This document shows positions 53,440 through 62,308 of a stretch of 64,000 nucleotides of DNA, piece after piece (the first letter of the stretch is position 1; each line of letters starts with the position of its first letter). The notes below the pieces were generated by a model. It did no database searches. It was not told the DNA's origin and saw only the letters and a list, made by a program, of their open reading frames with translations. Both the position numbers and the translations under genes were made by a program. The stretch lies in NCBI GenBank assembly GCA_041920465.1, contig JBHGXW010000020.1, positions 1 through 64,000 of the forward strand, written 5' to 3'. This DNA is from Brevibacillus_H sp041920465. GTDB taxonomy: Bacteria > Bacillota > Bacilli > Brevibacillales > Brevibacillaceae.

Positions 53440-56400
53440 TTATACGTATTTGTTCGAACCATTGGCCACTTCATCTCGATTGTCATCTGCATTTTTCTGA
53501 ACCACTGTCAATTTATTATCTTTCAGGTCATCTTCTCCTTCGTCCAAGTCGGGAATCATCTGATCGCCTGCAAAATCTTCCAAATCGTCAAATGAAGATT
53601 CTTCCCAATCATCGTCTGTCTGATCATCCAACCAATCAACGAGCAGTTCATCGGTCAACTCATCGTATAATCCTCCAACGAATTCAACTTCATCCTGAAT
53701 GATAAAATCTGTTTCTTCCACAAGACCCTTCAGGTGAAGATTGGTCTGCTCCATACCTTCTTCTTGCTGAGGAACAGGCTGCTCCACCATTTCTACTTGT
53801 TGAAGATCGGGCTGTTCTACAATGACCTCCACGTGTTGATCAGCCTCATCTACATTGATTTCCATGTATTGATCGGCTTCATTTACATTATTGGTTTCCA
53901 CGTGTTGATCAGCTACATTTACATTATTGGTTTCCACGTGTTGATCAGCTTCTACAATGGCCTCCATTTGATGATTGTCTTCTTCCTCGACGAACAACTC
54001 AGGGTGATCCATCTTTTCTCCCATCGCGATCCAATGCAGCACGCCTGCAATATGATCCTCCGCGTTCGTTCGGCTTACTGTAATGACCGCTCTTGAACGG
54101 TAAAGCTTCTTGATGGAAGCATGGCAAGAAACTTGATTTCCCATGGCCACCAGCACATACTGATCTGTCGCATACGGTTCGCCTAGCGGAATCGTCAAAT
54201 CGATCATTTTTTGCTTGGCGGGCAGAGAGAAAACGATAATTCCGCATTGCTGTAAAGTTATGCGCTCCTTCGTCACCGAAACGACCGGGGAAAAAGAAAG
54301 CTTTCCTGGATGAATTGCCTGATCAGCGATCTTCTCGGTTGTGACACTGCCATCTGCTAATTTCGTTTTTGTTACCGCTTGATCGGCAATTTTCTCTGTT
54401 GTGATGGAAGCACTCGTTATTTTTGCGCTGGTAATGGCGCGATCAGCGATCTTCTCGGTTGTGGCGCAGGCATCCGCTAACTTCGCCCCTGTTATCGCAT
54501 GATTGGCAATCTTTTCAGATGTGACGGAGGCAACTGCCAGCTTGGCTGCTGTTATTGCCAGATCGGTTATTTTCTCGGTTGATACTGATGAATCGGTCAA
54601 TTTTGCTCCCGTTATTGAATGGTCAGCAATTTTTTCTGTCGTGATCGAAGTGTCCGCCAATTTTGAACCTGTTACCGCCTGATCGGCTATTTTCTCTGTG
54701 ATCACACTAGCATCAGCCAGCTTCACTTCCGTTATGGCAAATTCGGCTATTTTTTCAGATGAAACTGCTGCATCAGCCAACTTCGCTTCGGTGATCGCCT
54801 GATTCACGATCTTCTCCGTTGTGACAGCCGCATCGGCCAACTTCGCTTCGGTGATCGCCTGATCCACGATCTTCTCCGTTGTGACACTGGCATCTGCAAT
54901 CTTTGCTTCCGTGATCGCCTCATCAACAATTTTCTCAGAAGTGACGGAATGATCGGCCAACTTCGCTTCGGTGATCGCCTGATCCGTTATCTTCTCCGTT
55001 GTGACACTAGCATCTGCAATCTTTGCTTCCGTGATCGCCTCGTCCACGATCTTCTCCGTCGTGACTGCCGCATCGGCCAACTTCGCTCCCGTGATCGCCT
55101 CATCCACTATCTTCTCTGTTGTAACACTAGCATCAGCTATTTTCGTTCCTGTGATTGCCAGGTCCACGATCTTCTCCGTTGTGACAGCTGTGTCGGCTAA
55201 CTTCGCTTCCGTAATCGCCTGATCCGCTATCTTCTCCGTCGTGACACTAGCGTCAGCCAATTTCGCTCTCGTTATTGAATGATCAGCAATTTTTTCTGTC
55301 GTGACGGATGTGTCTGCCAACTTTGCGTCTGTTATGGCTTGATCGGCTATTTTCTCGGTCGCTACGCATGCATCAGACAATTTCGCCCCCGTGATCGCAT
55401 GATCAGCAATTTTTTCTGTCGTGACGGATGTATCGGCTAACTTCGATTCCGTGATCGCCTGATCCACTACCTTCTCTGTTATCACAGAAGCATCTGCCAG
55501 CTTCGCTTCCGTGATTGCCTGATCCGCTATCTTCTCCGTTGTGACAGCTGCTTCGGCCAACTTCGCTTCCGTGATCGCCTGATCCACTATCTTGTCCGTG
55601 ATGACAGAAGCTTCGGCCAACTTCGCTTCCGTGATCGCCTGATCCGCTATCTTCTCCGTTGTGACAGCTGCTTCGGCCAACTTTGCTTCCGTGATTGCCT
55701 GATCCGCTATTTTCTCCGTTGTGACAGAAGCTTCGGCCAACTTCGATCCCGTGATCGCCTGATCCGCTATTTTCTTCGTTGAGACAGCGGCCTCGGCTAG
55801 CTTCGCTTCCGTGATCGCCTGATTAGCAAGCTTATCGGTTATGACGGAAGAACTTGCCAACTTGGCTCCCGTGATCGCCTGATCCGCTATCTTCTCCGTT
55901 GTAATGCACGCATCGATCAATTTCGCTCCCGTTATCACGTGATCAGCGATTTTTTCTGATGTGACACTAGCATTGGCTAGCTTCGCTTCCGTGATCGCCT
56001 GATCCGCTATCTTCCTTGTATAAATAGAAGCATCTGCCAATTTGGCTCCCGTGATCGCCTGATTGGCTATCTTTTCCGTTGTGACAGCTTCATCAGACAG
56101 CTTCACCCCCGTTATTGCCCAATCAGCGATTTTCTCGGTAGTTACGGATGTATCGGCTATCTTTGCTTCTGTAATCGTCAGATCGGCGACTTTCTCGGTG
56201 GTGATTGATGCATCGGCCAGTTTGGCTCCCGTTATTGCTTGATCGCTAATCTTTACGGTTGTGATTGCAGCATCCATCAACTTTGCTTCCGTGATTGCCT
56301 GATCAGCAATTTTTTCTGTCGTAATGGAATGATCAGCCAACTTCGCTTCCGTGACCGCTTGATCCGCTATCTTCTCGGTTTTCACGCAGGCATCGGCCAA

Positions 56401-58611
56401 CTTAACTTCCGTTACTGCATGATCGGCAATCTTCTCGACAGTGACCGCTTCATCTGCCAGATTCGCTTCTCTAACACCTTGTTTCTGGATATGGATGGAA
56501 GCTATGGAAGCTGGAGCGAAATGATGCGAGGAAATTGTCCCGTCTGCAATCTTCTCCCCGGAAATTGACAGATCAGCGATATGGTTCCCATTAATCTGCT
56601 GCTTTCCAATCTTTTCGCACGTAATGCTTTCATCAGCAAGGTGTCTCGTCTGGATAGCCAGTGGCTTTACGTGCACCTCGTTGATCGCATCATCGGCAAT
56701 TTTGTCACCGTAAACCGCTCCCACGGCAAGGTGTTTATTGGTGACAGCTTGGTCGGCGATTTTTTCCGGTGTAACGGATTGATCCTTCAAATGTTCGGTG
56801 TCAACCGTTTCTGTTTCAATGTGCTGGCCCTTGATTGCGTTTGATTCAATATTTTCACTGTGAACCGCTGAAATCCCCAAATGATGTTGTTGTACGCTTT
56901 TTGGCTGAAGATGAAACGACGTAATGCTTTCATTGGCGATTTTTTCAGAGGTAATCGATGAATTGGACAAATGGTGTTGCACGATTGATTTTTCTTGCAG
57001 GTGTTCGGAAGCGATGGTATTGGTTGCGATATGATGGCCAAAAATGGATTTATCAGCAATTTTTTCTTTGTTGACCGCGCCTTGGGCGATATGATGGTTT
57101 TTAACGGATTCATTGGCAATTTTAGATGATATTACCGCTAAATCAGCAATTTTGGATGATGTTACCGCTGAACCGGTCAATTTGTCTGCCGAGACGGACT
57201 CGGATGCTAGTTTGGATGTGGTGACCGAATGATCGGCCAAATGATTCGTTTGCACAGATGCATCTACAAGATGTTGGCGTTCTATGATTCTGTCCTTCAA
57301 ATGCGTCCCATCAACGCTGCGCTTCGCCAATTTATCAGAGGTTACCGATTGGTCATGAAGATGCTCCGTTTCAATCGCTTCAAAAACGATGTGGTGCGGA
57401 TAGATACTTCGCTCCGCAATTTTGGCTGCTGAAATGGCAAAATCGGCAATTTTTGACTCGGTTACCTGTTGATCGCCAATTTTTTTGTTCGTAATGAGAT
57501 AATCATGCAGATGGCGGGTTTGTACGGAAAAGGGTTGAAGATGCAAATCACTGATCGATTCACGGGCAATTTTCGCAGAGGTAATAGCCTGATCTTGGAT
57601 ATGGTGGGTTGAGACTGCGTTATTGCCAAGCTTATCTGCCGTAACCGCTTCATTGCTCAAATGATTGGTTCCGATTGCCTCAGCCAGGATATGGCGTCCG
57701 TTAATTTGACCAAAGGCAATGCTTTCACTAAGAATAACACCATCAGCTAAATGCTTGGGTTGCACTGATTTTAGTTGTAGATGCTCGGAACCGATCGCTT
57801 CTTCTTGAATTTTATCACCTGTTACCGCCCTTTCTCGAATCTTCGAGGTAGTGACGGCACCGTCAGATATTTTGGCTGAGTTGATGATATAATTGGCGAG
57901 ATTATTGGATTGAATCGTGCCGTTCTTTATCTTATCGCCTGTAATCGACTGATCTTGAAGTAAATCAGTAGTAATAGCTTGTTCATGGATATGTCGTGTG
58001 TTGATGGAGCCTTCCGCAATTTTTATCGAGTCGATGGTTTTGTCCGCCAGTTTTTCGGATGTGATGCTGTTATTCATGAGCTTATTGCCGGAAATCGAGC
58101 GGTCCTGCAGCTTTTCCCCGGAGATTGCGTAGTTGGCGATATGCTCTTCTCCGATCGAGTGCGGAGCAATCTTGCTTGATGTGACGGAATGATTGGCCAG
58201 TTTGGTATGGTCAATCGCGTAATCCTGAATTAAATCTTTTTCGATGCTGCCATGTTTGATCTTGCTTGCATCTATTGCCCGATTCGCAATTTTTTCTGTG
58301 GTAACCGATTGATCCATTAAATCGTCTGTATAGATGATCGAAGAGGCAAGTTCTTCTTTCCGCTCGAGAACCACTTTAGAAAAATTTTTTTGATTAGAGC
58401 CGACATCTTCATTCGGCACCGACTTAAGCGGTGGAAATGCTTTTACGTTATTGTTGGCCGGTTTCTCTTCTGCCAACGGCTCAGGTTCAGTCTCAATTTC
58501 ATGCCCATTCTCGGGCTCATCCGTCAGCCAATCAGGCTGAAACACTTCTTCATCAAATAAAATGATCTGCTCTTGTACAGGCTTCTTTCGTTTTCGTTGC
58601 GGTTTGGCCAT
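53440..58611 (-). CDS. Giant decapeptide-repeat protein with WIAG-type tail (1,723 aa)
   Basis: The start is ATG 58611, with AAGGAAGGG about 8 nt before it. Residues 1-12 are basic (KPQRKRKKP); 13-91 acidic and probably disordered. About 134 tandem decapeptides follow (about 92-1437), typically IADQAITEAK then LADASVTTEK, with hydrophobic residues at fixed places, the pattern of a beta-solenoid. Residues 1437-1535 form a globular domain ending in LHWIAMGEK, resembling the WIAG-tail domain of repeat proteins in Paenibacillus and Brevibacillus. The last 190 residues are short Gln/Glu/Asn-rich repeats and a very acidic tail. No signal peptide. Function unknown; a fibre on the spore surface is a guess. 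Confidence 0.85.
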   Translation of the reverse strand: MAKPQRKRKKPVQEQIILFDEEVFQPDWLTDEPENGHEIETEPEPLAEEKPANNNVKAFPPLKSVPNEDVGSNQKNFSKVVLERKEELASSIIYTDDLMDQSVTTEKIANRAIDASKIKHGSIEKDLIQDYAIDHTKLANHSVTSSKIAPHSIGEEHIANYAISGEKLQDRSISGNKLMNNSITSEKLADKTIDSIKIAEGSINTRHIHEQAITTDLLQDQSITGDKIKNGTIQSNNLANYIINSAKISDGAVTTSKIRERAVTGDKIQEEAIGSEHLQLKSVQPKHLADGVILSESIAFGQINGRHILAEAIGTNHLSNEAVTADKLGNNAVSTHHIQDQAITSAKIARESISDLHLQPFSVQTRHLHDYLITNKKIGDQQVTESKIADFAISAAKIAERSIYPHHIVFEAIETEHLHDQSVTSDKLAKRSVDGTHLKDRIIERQHLVDASVQTNHLADHSVTTSKLASESVSADKLTGSAVTSSKIADLAVISSKIANESVKNHHIAQGAVNKEKIADKSIFGHHIATNTIASEHLQEKSIVQHHLSNSSITSEKIANESITSFHLQPKSVQQHHLGISAVHSENIESNAIKGQHIETETVDTEHLKDQSVTPEKIADQAVTNKHLAVGAVYGDKIADDAINEVHVKPLAIQTRHLADESITCEKIGKQQINGNHIADLSISGEKIADGTISSHHFAPASIASIHIQKQGVREANLADEAVTVEKIADHAVTEVKLADACVKTEKIADQAVTEAKLADHSITTEKIADQAITEAKLMDAAITTVKISDQAITGAKLADASITTEKVADLTITEAKIADTSVTTEKIADWAITGVKLSDEAVTTEKIANQAITGAKLADASIYTRKIADQAITEAKLANASVTSEKIADHVITGAKLIDACITTEKIADQAITGAKLASSSVITDKLANQAITEAKLAEAAVSTKKIADQAITGSKLAEASVTTEKIADQAITEAKLAEAAVTTEKIADQAITEAKLAEASVITDKIVDQAITEAKLAEAAVTTEKIADQAITEAKLADASVITEKVVDQAITESKLADTSVTTEKIADHAITGAKLSDACVATEKIADQAITDAKLADTSVTTEKIADHSITRAKLADASVTTEKIADQAITEAKLADTAVTTEKIVDLAITGTKIADASVTTEKIVDEAITGAKLADAAVTTEKIVDEAITEAKIADASVTTEKITDQAITEAKLADHSVTSEKIVDEAITEAKIADASVTTEKIVDQAITEAKLADAAVTTEKIVNQAITEAKLADAAVSSEKIAEFAITEVKLADASVITEKIADQAVTGSKLADTSITTEKIADHSITGAKLTDSSVSTEKITDLAITAAKLAVASVTSEKIANHAITGAKLADACATTEKIADRAITSAKITSASITTEKIADQAVTKTKLADGSVTTEKIADQAIHPGKLSFSPVVSVTKERITLQQCGIIVFSLPAKQKMIDLTIPLGEPYATDQYVLVAMGNQVSCHASIKKLYRSRAVITVSRTNAEDHIAGVLHWIAMGEKMDHPELFVEEEDNHQMEAIVEADQHVETNNVNVADQHVETNNVNEADQYMEINVDEADQHVEVIVEQPDLQQVEMVEQPVPQQEEGMEQTNLHLKGLVEETDFIIQDEVEFVGGLYDELTDELLVDWLDDQTDDDWEESSFDDLEDFAGDQMIPDLDEGEDDLKDNKLTVVQKNADDNRDEVANGSNKYV
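54300..58330. repeat. 60-bp/30-bp coding repeat array
   Basis: Four kilobases of tandem DNA repeat: period 30 bp (one decapeptide), higher-order period 60 bp. Copies between about 54,300 and 56,400 (C-terminal half) are often nearly identical to each other, whereas those from 56,400 to 58,330 have diverged and keep only the hydrophobic pattern. This suggests recent expansion at one end. Confidence 0.9.
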
Positions 58612-58784
58612 ATGGGGTCCCTTCCTTTTCCCTGTTCTCCTCATCATGTCATCTGTACTATATTCATTTGACTAGATAGATGGCACATGTCACGGGGAAA
58701 ATAGGTAAATGCACAGAAACCGGGCGAACGAAAAAAATCTTTGATCAAGACCAAAACTGGCAGCATGTTATAAGAAAACCCACC

Positions 58785-59515
58785 GTTAAGTCATAACCAC
58801 CGGCTTAGCCGGTGGCTTCCTTCAGCCCTATAAGGGCATGTTACAAGCAAGCGCCTCAAAGGCGCACTGAAATTCTGCCAACCGCGTTCGACCACAGGCT
58901 GGCCCCTGAAAAGGGGCTACTTTACCTGCCCTTTTTCACCGACTCACCCGTGAACGGGTCGATCAGCTCTTTCATCGCTAGCTGTTCGTAATTCTTGTCC
59001 TCCACCAGTTGGTTGCGAATGTATTCCTCAATTACCTTTTTATTTCGTCCTACCGTATCCACATAATATCCTCTACACCAGAATTGGCGGTTTCCGTACC
59101 GATATTTCATATTTGCAAACTTGTCAAAGATCATCAATGAGCTTTTCCCTTTTAAATAGCCCATGAACTCCGACACGCTGATCTTTGGGGGGATGCTCAC
59201 CAGCATATGTATATGGTCCGGGCAGGCTTCAGCTTCGATAATTTCTACTCCTTTTCTTTCACATAATTCACGTAATATCTTTCCAATCTCTCTTTTTAAT
59301 TTCCCGTATATCACTTGTCTACGGTATTTGGGTGCAAAAACGAGATGATATTTGCAGTTCCATTTCGTGTGTGCTAGACTGCTCTTGTCCATCCTTTGTC
59401 CTCCTTTGATGATGTGTGCGGTTGGCAGACCGGCTCTCATCTTATCATTGGGTTCAAAGGATGGCTACTCATAGCTATAAGCTTTCCTGAACCCCCAGTC
59501 TAACTGGGGGTTTTC
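58785..59515 (-). mobile_element. IS200-type insertion sequence (IS200/IS605 family)
   Basis: A single HUH transposase gene is flanked by subterminal hairpins and no inverted repeats: CCCCCAGT-CTA-ACTGGGGG at 59492-59510 on the upstream (left-end) side, and CCACCGGC-TTA-GCCGGTGG at 58797-58815 on the right-end side. The right end also has GCGCC/GGCGC and GCCC/GGGC hairpins. No TnpB gene is present. Exact cleavage points cannot be set by eye, so the boundaries are approximate. Confidence 0.85.
58922..59392 (-). CDS. tnpA: IS200 family Y1 transposase TnpA
   Basis: From ATG 59392 (AAAGGAGG about 8 nt upstream) the 156-residue protein is a complete TnpA: YHLVFAPKYRRQV, the HUH motif H60-I-H62 in CPDHIHMLVS, and the catalytic tyrosine Y124 in IEEYIRNQ. 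It nicks and joins single-stranded DNA at the element's hairpin ends. It is intact, so the element may still move. Confidence 0.95.
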   Translation of the reverse strand: MDKSSLAHTKWNCKYHLVFAPKYRRQVIYGKLKREIGKILRELCERKGVEIIEAEACPDHIHMLVSIPPKISVSEFMGYLKGKSSLMIFDKFANMKYRYGNRQFWCRGYYVDTVGRNKKVIEEYIRNQLVEDKNYEQLAMKELIDPFTGESVKKGR

Positions 59516-59521
59516 ATATAC

Positions 59522-59549
59522 AAAAAGGCCCGAAGAATTGCTCTTCGGG
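59522..59549 (-). terminator. Terminator of the yfhP-like gene
   Basis: CCCGAAGA / TCTTCGGG, an 8-bp stem with a 5-nt loop, followed on the minus strand by CCTTTTT. It lies only a few bases from the left hairpin of the IS200 element. Confidence 0.75.
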
Positions 59550-59564
59550 TCATACGACTTCGAG

Positions 59565-60527
59565 TCATACAAACGGAGCTTCCCACGCCTTTTTCCGCCA
59601 GCCAAAACGGTGATCCACTACGTTGAGCTGGCGATCAAGCTGTACGTCGACACCGAACGGAAGCTTCTTGTTGTACCAAAACCGCATCTCGCTCCAACGA
59701 ACCTCATAACCGTCTTGAATCTCCTTGTAGGTGACATGGATGCGCTGGGCAAATTGCAAAAACGTCCGTACGCCGTCCGTATTCAGCGTAGCCAGTATGA
59801 TCGGATGCTCTTCCGCCTTGGCGTACTCATCCTCGACGATCACATAATCTCCGAGAATTCTTCCGGTATAAAATCGGTCAGACGCTTCAAAAACGAACAG
59901 CCAGTGAAACCAATGAAATGTTGGCACCACATGGCAAACACCTGCTGCCGGGATCCGCTTTCGGACCAATTGGAGGAGGAAGCGGTGATACAATGCTCTT
60001 CCGGCAATATAGGCAAACGTGATTCCGTATACCCAACAAAACAGGGGAGCCGGGTTCCAGTCAAGTCCAACCCAAAAAAATGCCCCGATCGCGTGAATCA
60101 CAAACAGATAAGGATCAAAAATGGCAAGGATGTCAAGATGGACCCATTTCTTGGAGAAAGGCCTGATTGACTGTACCCCATAGGCATTCAGCGAATCCAG
60201 AAAGACGTGAAATCCAACAGACAGGAACGTCCACAGGAACAGGGTAAAGCTGTGCTCTTGAACCCCAAATCCCCAGGCAAGCGGCAGGCTGATCACGGCT
60301 GACCAGAGAAACAACGCAGGTATGGAGTGTGTGATTCCACGATGATGACAAATATAGCTTTTAAATCCTTTCAGACGGATAACGACGTCAAAATCCGGGG
60401 CATGCGAGCCAATCAGCGTTCCTGTCAATACAGCACCGGCAACGGCAGGATGGTGGGCCACGGCCGGATCGAGGTAAGCCAAGCCAGCAAGGGTAACGCC
60501 AAACAACAAATGGCTTGCAGTATCCAT
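59565..60527 (-). CDS. YfhP/YdjM-like metal-dependent hydrolase, membrane protein
   Basis: The 320-residue protein has the YdjM/LexA-binding hydrolase signature: MDTASHLLFGVTLAG, GSHAPDFDV, HHRGITHS (HRxxTHS) and FHVFLDSLNAYG. Four or five helices lie in residues 1-195, then a soluble C-terminal part. It matches YfhP of Bacillus, reported as a repressor-like regulator of a neighbouring lipid gene; the enzymatic substrate is unknown. Confidence 0.85.
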   Translation of the reverse strand: MDTASHLLFGVTLAGLAYLDPAVAHHPAVAGAVLTGTLIGSHAPDFDVVIRLKGFKSYICHHRGITHSIPALFLWSAVISLPLAWGFGVQEHSFTLFLWTFLSVGFHVFLDSLNAYGVQSIRPFSKKWVHLDILAIFDPYLFVIHAIGAFFWVGLDWNPAPLFCWVYGITFAYIAGRALYHRFLLQLVRKRIPAAGVCHVVPTFHWFHWLFVFEASDRFYTGRILGDYVIVEDEYAKAEEHPIILATLNTDGVRTFLQFAQRIHVTYKEIQDGYEVRWSEMRFWYNKKLPFGVDVQLDRQLNVVDHRFGWRKKAWEAPFV

Positions 60528-60624
60528 CTTATCCCTCCATTTAACGTAAGCATCGCCAATTTCAGCTTACCAGCCAAATATGAACGAATCGTTAACGGAC
60601 GATTAAATGGAGTTGAAGCTTTTT

Positions 60625-61044
60625 TCATCCTTTCCCAGATGGAATAACGGAAGCAAAAGCGTCGATAATTTCCTGGGGAAGATCGGTTGACTTGCGCTCA
60701 CGGGTATTGATCATTACCATTGTCACGTCGGCATCACAAACCAGTTGATCCTTGCCGTTGTACAATTCGTGGCGGACAACCATGCTTTTGCTGCCCAAAC
60801 GGAGCGGTTTGGAGACTACCTTGATCACTTCACCCATCCTGACTTCCTTGCGATAATTTACGTTGATATTTACAACGACAGGCATTATCTCGCGCCGTCT
60901 TAATTCTTCCAGCGTGAGACCCGATTGAATAATCCAGTCAAAACGGCCCCACTCCATATATTCCAAATACTTCGCGTTATTGACATGGCCAATGGTATCT
61001 ACTTCTGTTGAGCGAACGGTGATGTATAATACATGTTCTGTCAC
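60625..61044 (-). CDS. Acyl-CoA thioesterase, 4HBT/YbgC-like hot-dog fold
   Basis: The 139-residue hot-dog protein has the YbgC/FcbC motif VDTIGHVNNAKYLEYMEWGR with catalytic Asp at about residue 16, then INVNYRKEVRMGEVIKV and a core beta-sheet. It should hydrolyse acyl-CoA thioesters; chain length is not evident. GTG start at 61044 with GCGAGGG upstream. A FadR-like operator over its promoter suggests induction by long-chain acyl-CoA. It is the only gene under that promoter. Confidence 0.9.
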   Translation of the reverse strand: MTEHVLYITVRSTEVDTIGHVNNAKYLEYMEWGRFDWIIQSGLTLEELRRREIMPVVVNINVNYRKEVRMGEVIKVVSKPLRLGSKSMVVRHELYNGKDQLVCDADVTMVMINTRERKSTDLPQEIIDAFASVIPSGKG

Positions 61045-61082
61045 AGTAAAACCCTCGCTTTCTCCACGTTCTCCTTTTTTCC

Positions 61083-61121
61083 AGTATATCGCATTTCACG
61101 TTATGAGTGAATATTCATTCA
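61083..61121 (-). promoter_or_regulatory. Thioesterase promoter with overlapping FadR-like box
   Basis: On the minus strand TTCACT (61111-61106) and TATACT (61088-61083) are 17 bp apart. Overlapping the -35 at 61104-61121 is TGAGTGAATATTCATTCA, which differs at one base from the Bacillus FadR consensus TGAATGANTANTCATTCA. FadR represses fatty-acid degradation genes until long-chain acyl-CoA accumulates. Confidence 0.7.
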
Positions 61122-61155
61122 CAATTTGCCCCGTGCCTTTTTCCTTCCCTCTCGT

Positions 61156-61161
61156 TATAAT
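61156..61161 (+). promoter_or_regulatory. Candidate -10 element of the EamA transporter leader
   Basis: TATAAT lies 183 nt before the EamA start and 36 nt before a 17-codon leader ORF. No good -35 is at 16-18 bp, so strength is doubtful. Confidence 0.35.
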
Positions 61162-61196
61162 GAAGAAAACCAAAAAATCCTTGCGAGGTGAAAGCG

Positions 61197-61250
61197 ATGT
61201 TACAGCACACATTGTTTGACCGCGATATCCCCGGTGCGCTCCAATCCTAG
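61197..61250 (+). CDS. Possible 17-codon leader peptide
   Basis: ATG 61197 with GCGAGGTGAAAG 3-5 nt upstream encodes MLQHTLFDRDIPGALQS and then TAG. It has a sound ribosome site and lies between the TATAAT and a hairpin covering the transporter's SD. That suits a regulatory leader, but a chance ORF cannot be excluded. Confidence 0.35.
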   Translation: MLQHTLFDRDIPGALQS

Positions 61251-61281
61251 TCGGACGGGAATGGAGTAGCTGCCAATTCTG

Positions 61282-61335
61282 CCCGGCTAGCGGATAAATC
61301 CAAGCTGATTCCTGTCATTTATCCACTCCGGGAGG
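61282..61335 (+). promoter_or_regulatory. SD-sequestering hairpin before the EamA transporter
   Basis: CCCGG (61282-61286) can pair with CCGGG (61328-61332), and GGATAAAT (61292-61299) with ATTTATCC (61317-61324). The outer stem covers part of the GGGAGG ribosome site for ATG 61344. This could mask translation; a ligand or leader-translation switch is not identified. Confidence 0.45.
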
Positions 61336-61343
61336 TACTTTGA

Positions 61344-62237
61344 ATGAATACAGAACGTAAACAACAAATTGCAGGAAGCATATTTTTGTCGCTGGCCGCA
61401 GCGATTTGGGGCGGTGTCTATGTCGTTAGCAAGGTAGTGTTGGACGTGATTCCGCCGTTTACCTTGTTGGAAATCCGCTTCGCTATCGCTTTGCTTGTAC
61501 TAGGCAGTATCGTTGTCATGCGCAAAAGCTATGTGCCCCGCCATGACATTCCCACGATGATGGGAATCGGATTTGTCGGTGTAACACTTTCGATCGGAGC
61601 ACAATTTTTGGGGACAAAACTTTCCTCAGCACATATGGGAGCGCTGATTACTTCCGCTTCGCCTGCCTTTATCGTCATTTTTGCCGTTTGGCTGCTGCGG
61701 GAAAAAGTGCAATTTTCCCAGCTTCTCGGGATCATCCTTGCTACCGTGGGAGTGATCGTCGTGGTAGGTGTGCCTGATCAGGCTGCGGCTTCCACTTCCT
61801 TCGCCGGCAATCTGATCTTGCTTGCGGCTGCCGTTACGTGGGCGCTGTATACCGTGATGGGCAAACGGGCAACTGCCATTTACTCTTCCCTAGTCGTTAC
61901 TGCCTACGCGGCTTTGTTTGGACTTATCTTTACCTTTCCCGTCATGCTGTGGGAACTGTCGGTTACTCCGGTCAATTGGTCGTTCGGCTGGAAAATCTGG
62001 GCAGGTGTCTTATATCTGGGAATCATCTCAACGGCCGGGGCGTTCTATCTGTGGAACAAGGGGTTTGAGCTGATGAGTGCGGGCAGCGCAGCCGGCTTCT
62101 TCTTTATTCAGCCGATTGTCGGTTCTTTTTTTGGCTGGCTGCTTTTGGATGAGCATTTGAATCTGGGCTTTTTCATTGGCGCCCTTCTGATTTTTGGAGG
62201 GGTCGCAATCTCCAATCTTGGTGTCAAACGCCGTTAG
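61344..62237 (+). CDS. EamA/DMT family transporter
   Basis: The 297-residue protein has ten hydrophobic helices in two EamA repeats (residues 10-140 and 155-290). Typical phrases are AAAIWGGVYVVSKVVLDVIPP, and ISTAGAFYLWNKG in the second repeat. It probably exports amino acids or related metabolites; substrate unknown. GGGAGG precedes ATG at 9 nt and is possibly masked by a leader hairpin. Confidence 0.88.
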   Translation: MNTERKQQIAGSIFLSLAAAIWGGVYVVSKVVLDVIPPFTLLEIRFAIALLVLGSIVVMRKSYVPRHDIPTMMGIGFVGVTLSIGAQFLGTKLSSAHMGALITSASPAFIVIFAVWLLREKVQFSQLLGIILATVGVIVVVGVPDQAAASTSFAGNLILLAAAVTWALYTVMGKRATAIYSSLVVTAYAALFGLIFTFPVMLWELSVTPVNWSFGWKIWAGVLYLGIISTAGAFYLWNKGFELMSAGSAAGFFFIQPIVGSFFGWLLLDEHLNLGFFIGALLIFGGVAISNLGVKRR

Positions 62238-62245
62238 GACGAATC

Positions 62246-62283
62246 AGGCGTGCCGGCCGTTTGGGCCAAGGCGCGCCTTTTTT
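62246..62283 (+). terminator. Terminator of the EamA gene
   Basis: AGGCGTGCC / GGCGCGCCT with an inner GGCC...GGCC stem, then TTTTTT. Confidence 0.8.
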
Positions 62284-62308
62284 CTTGCTGTTTCCTTGAG
62301 AATACAAG

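Noticed and set aside
54949..55222. Plus-strand repeat ORFs inside the giant gene
   Set aside because: They are shadows of the 60-bp repeat; only the minus frame is open over the full 5.2 kb with an SD.
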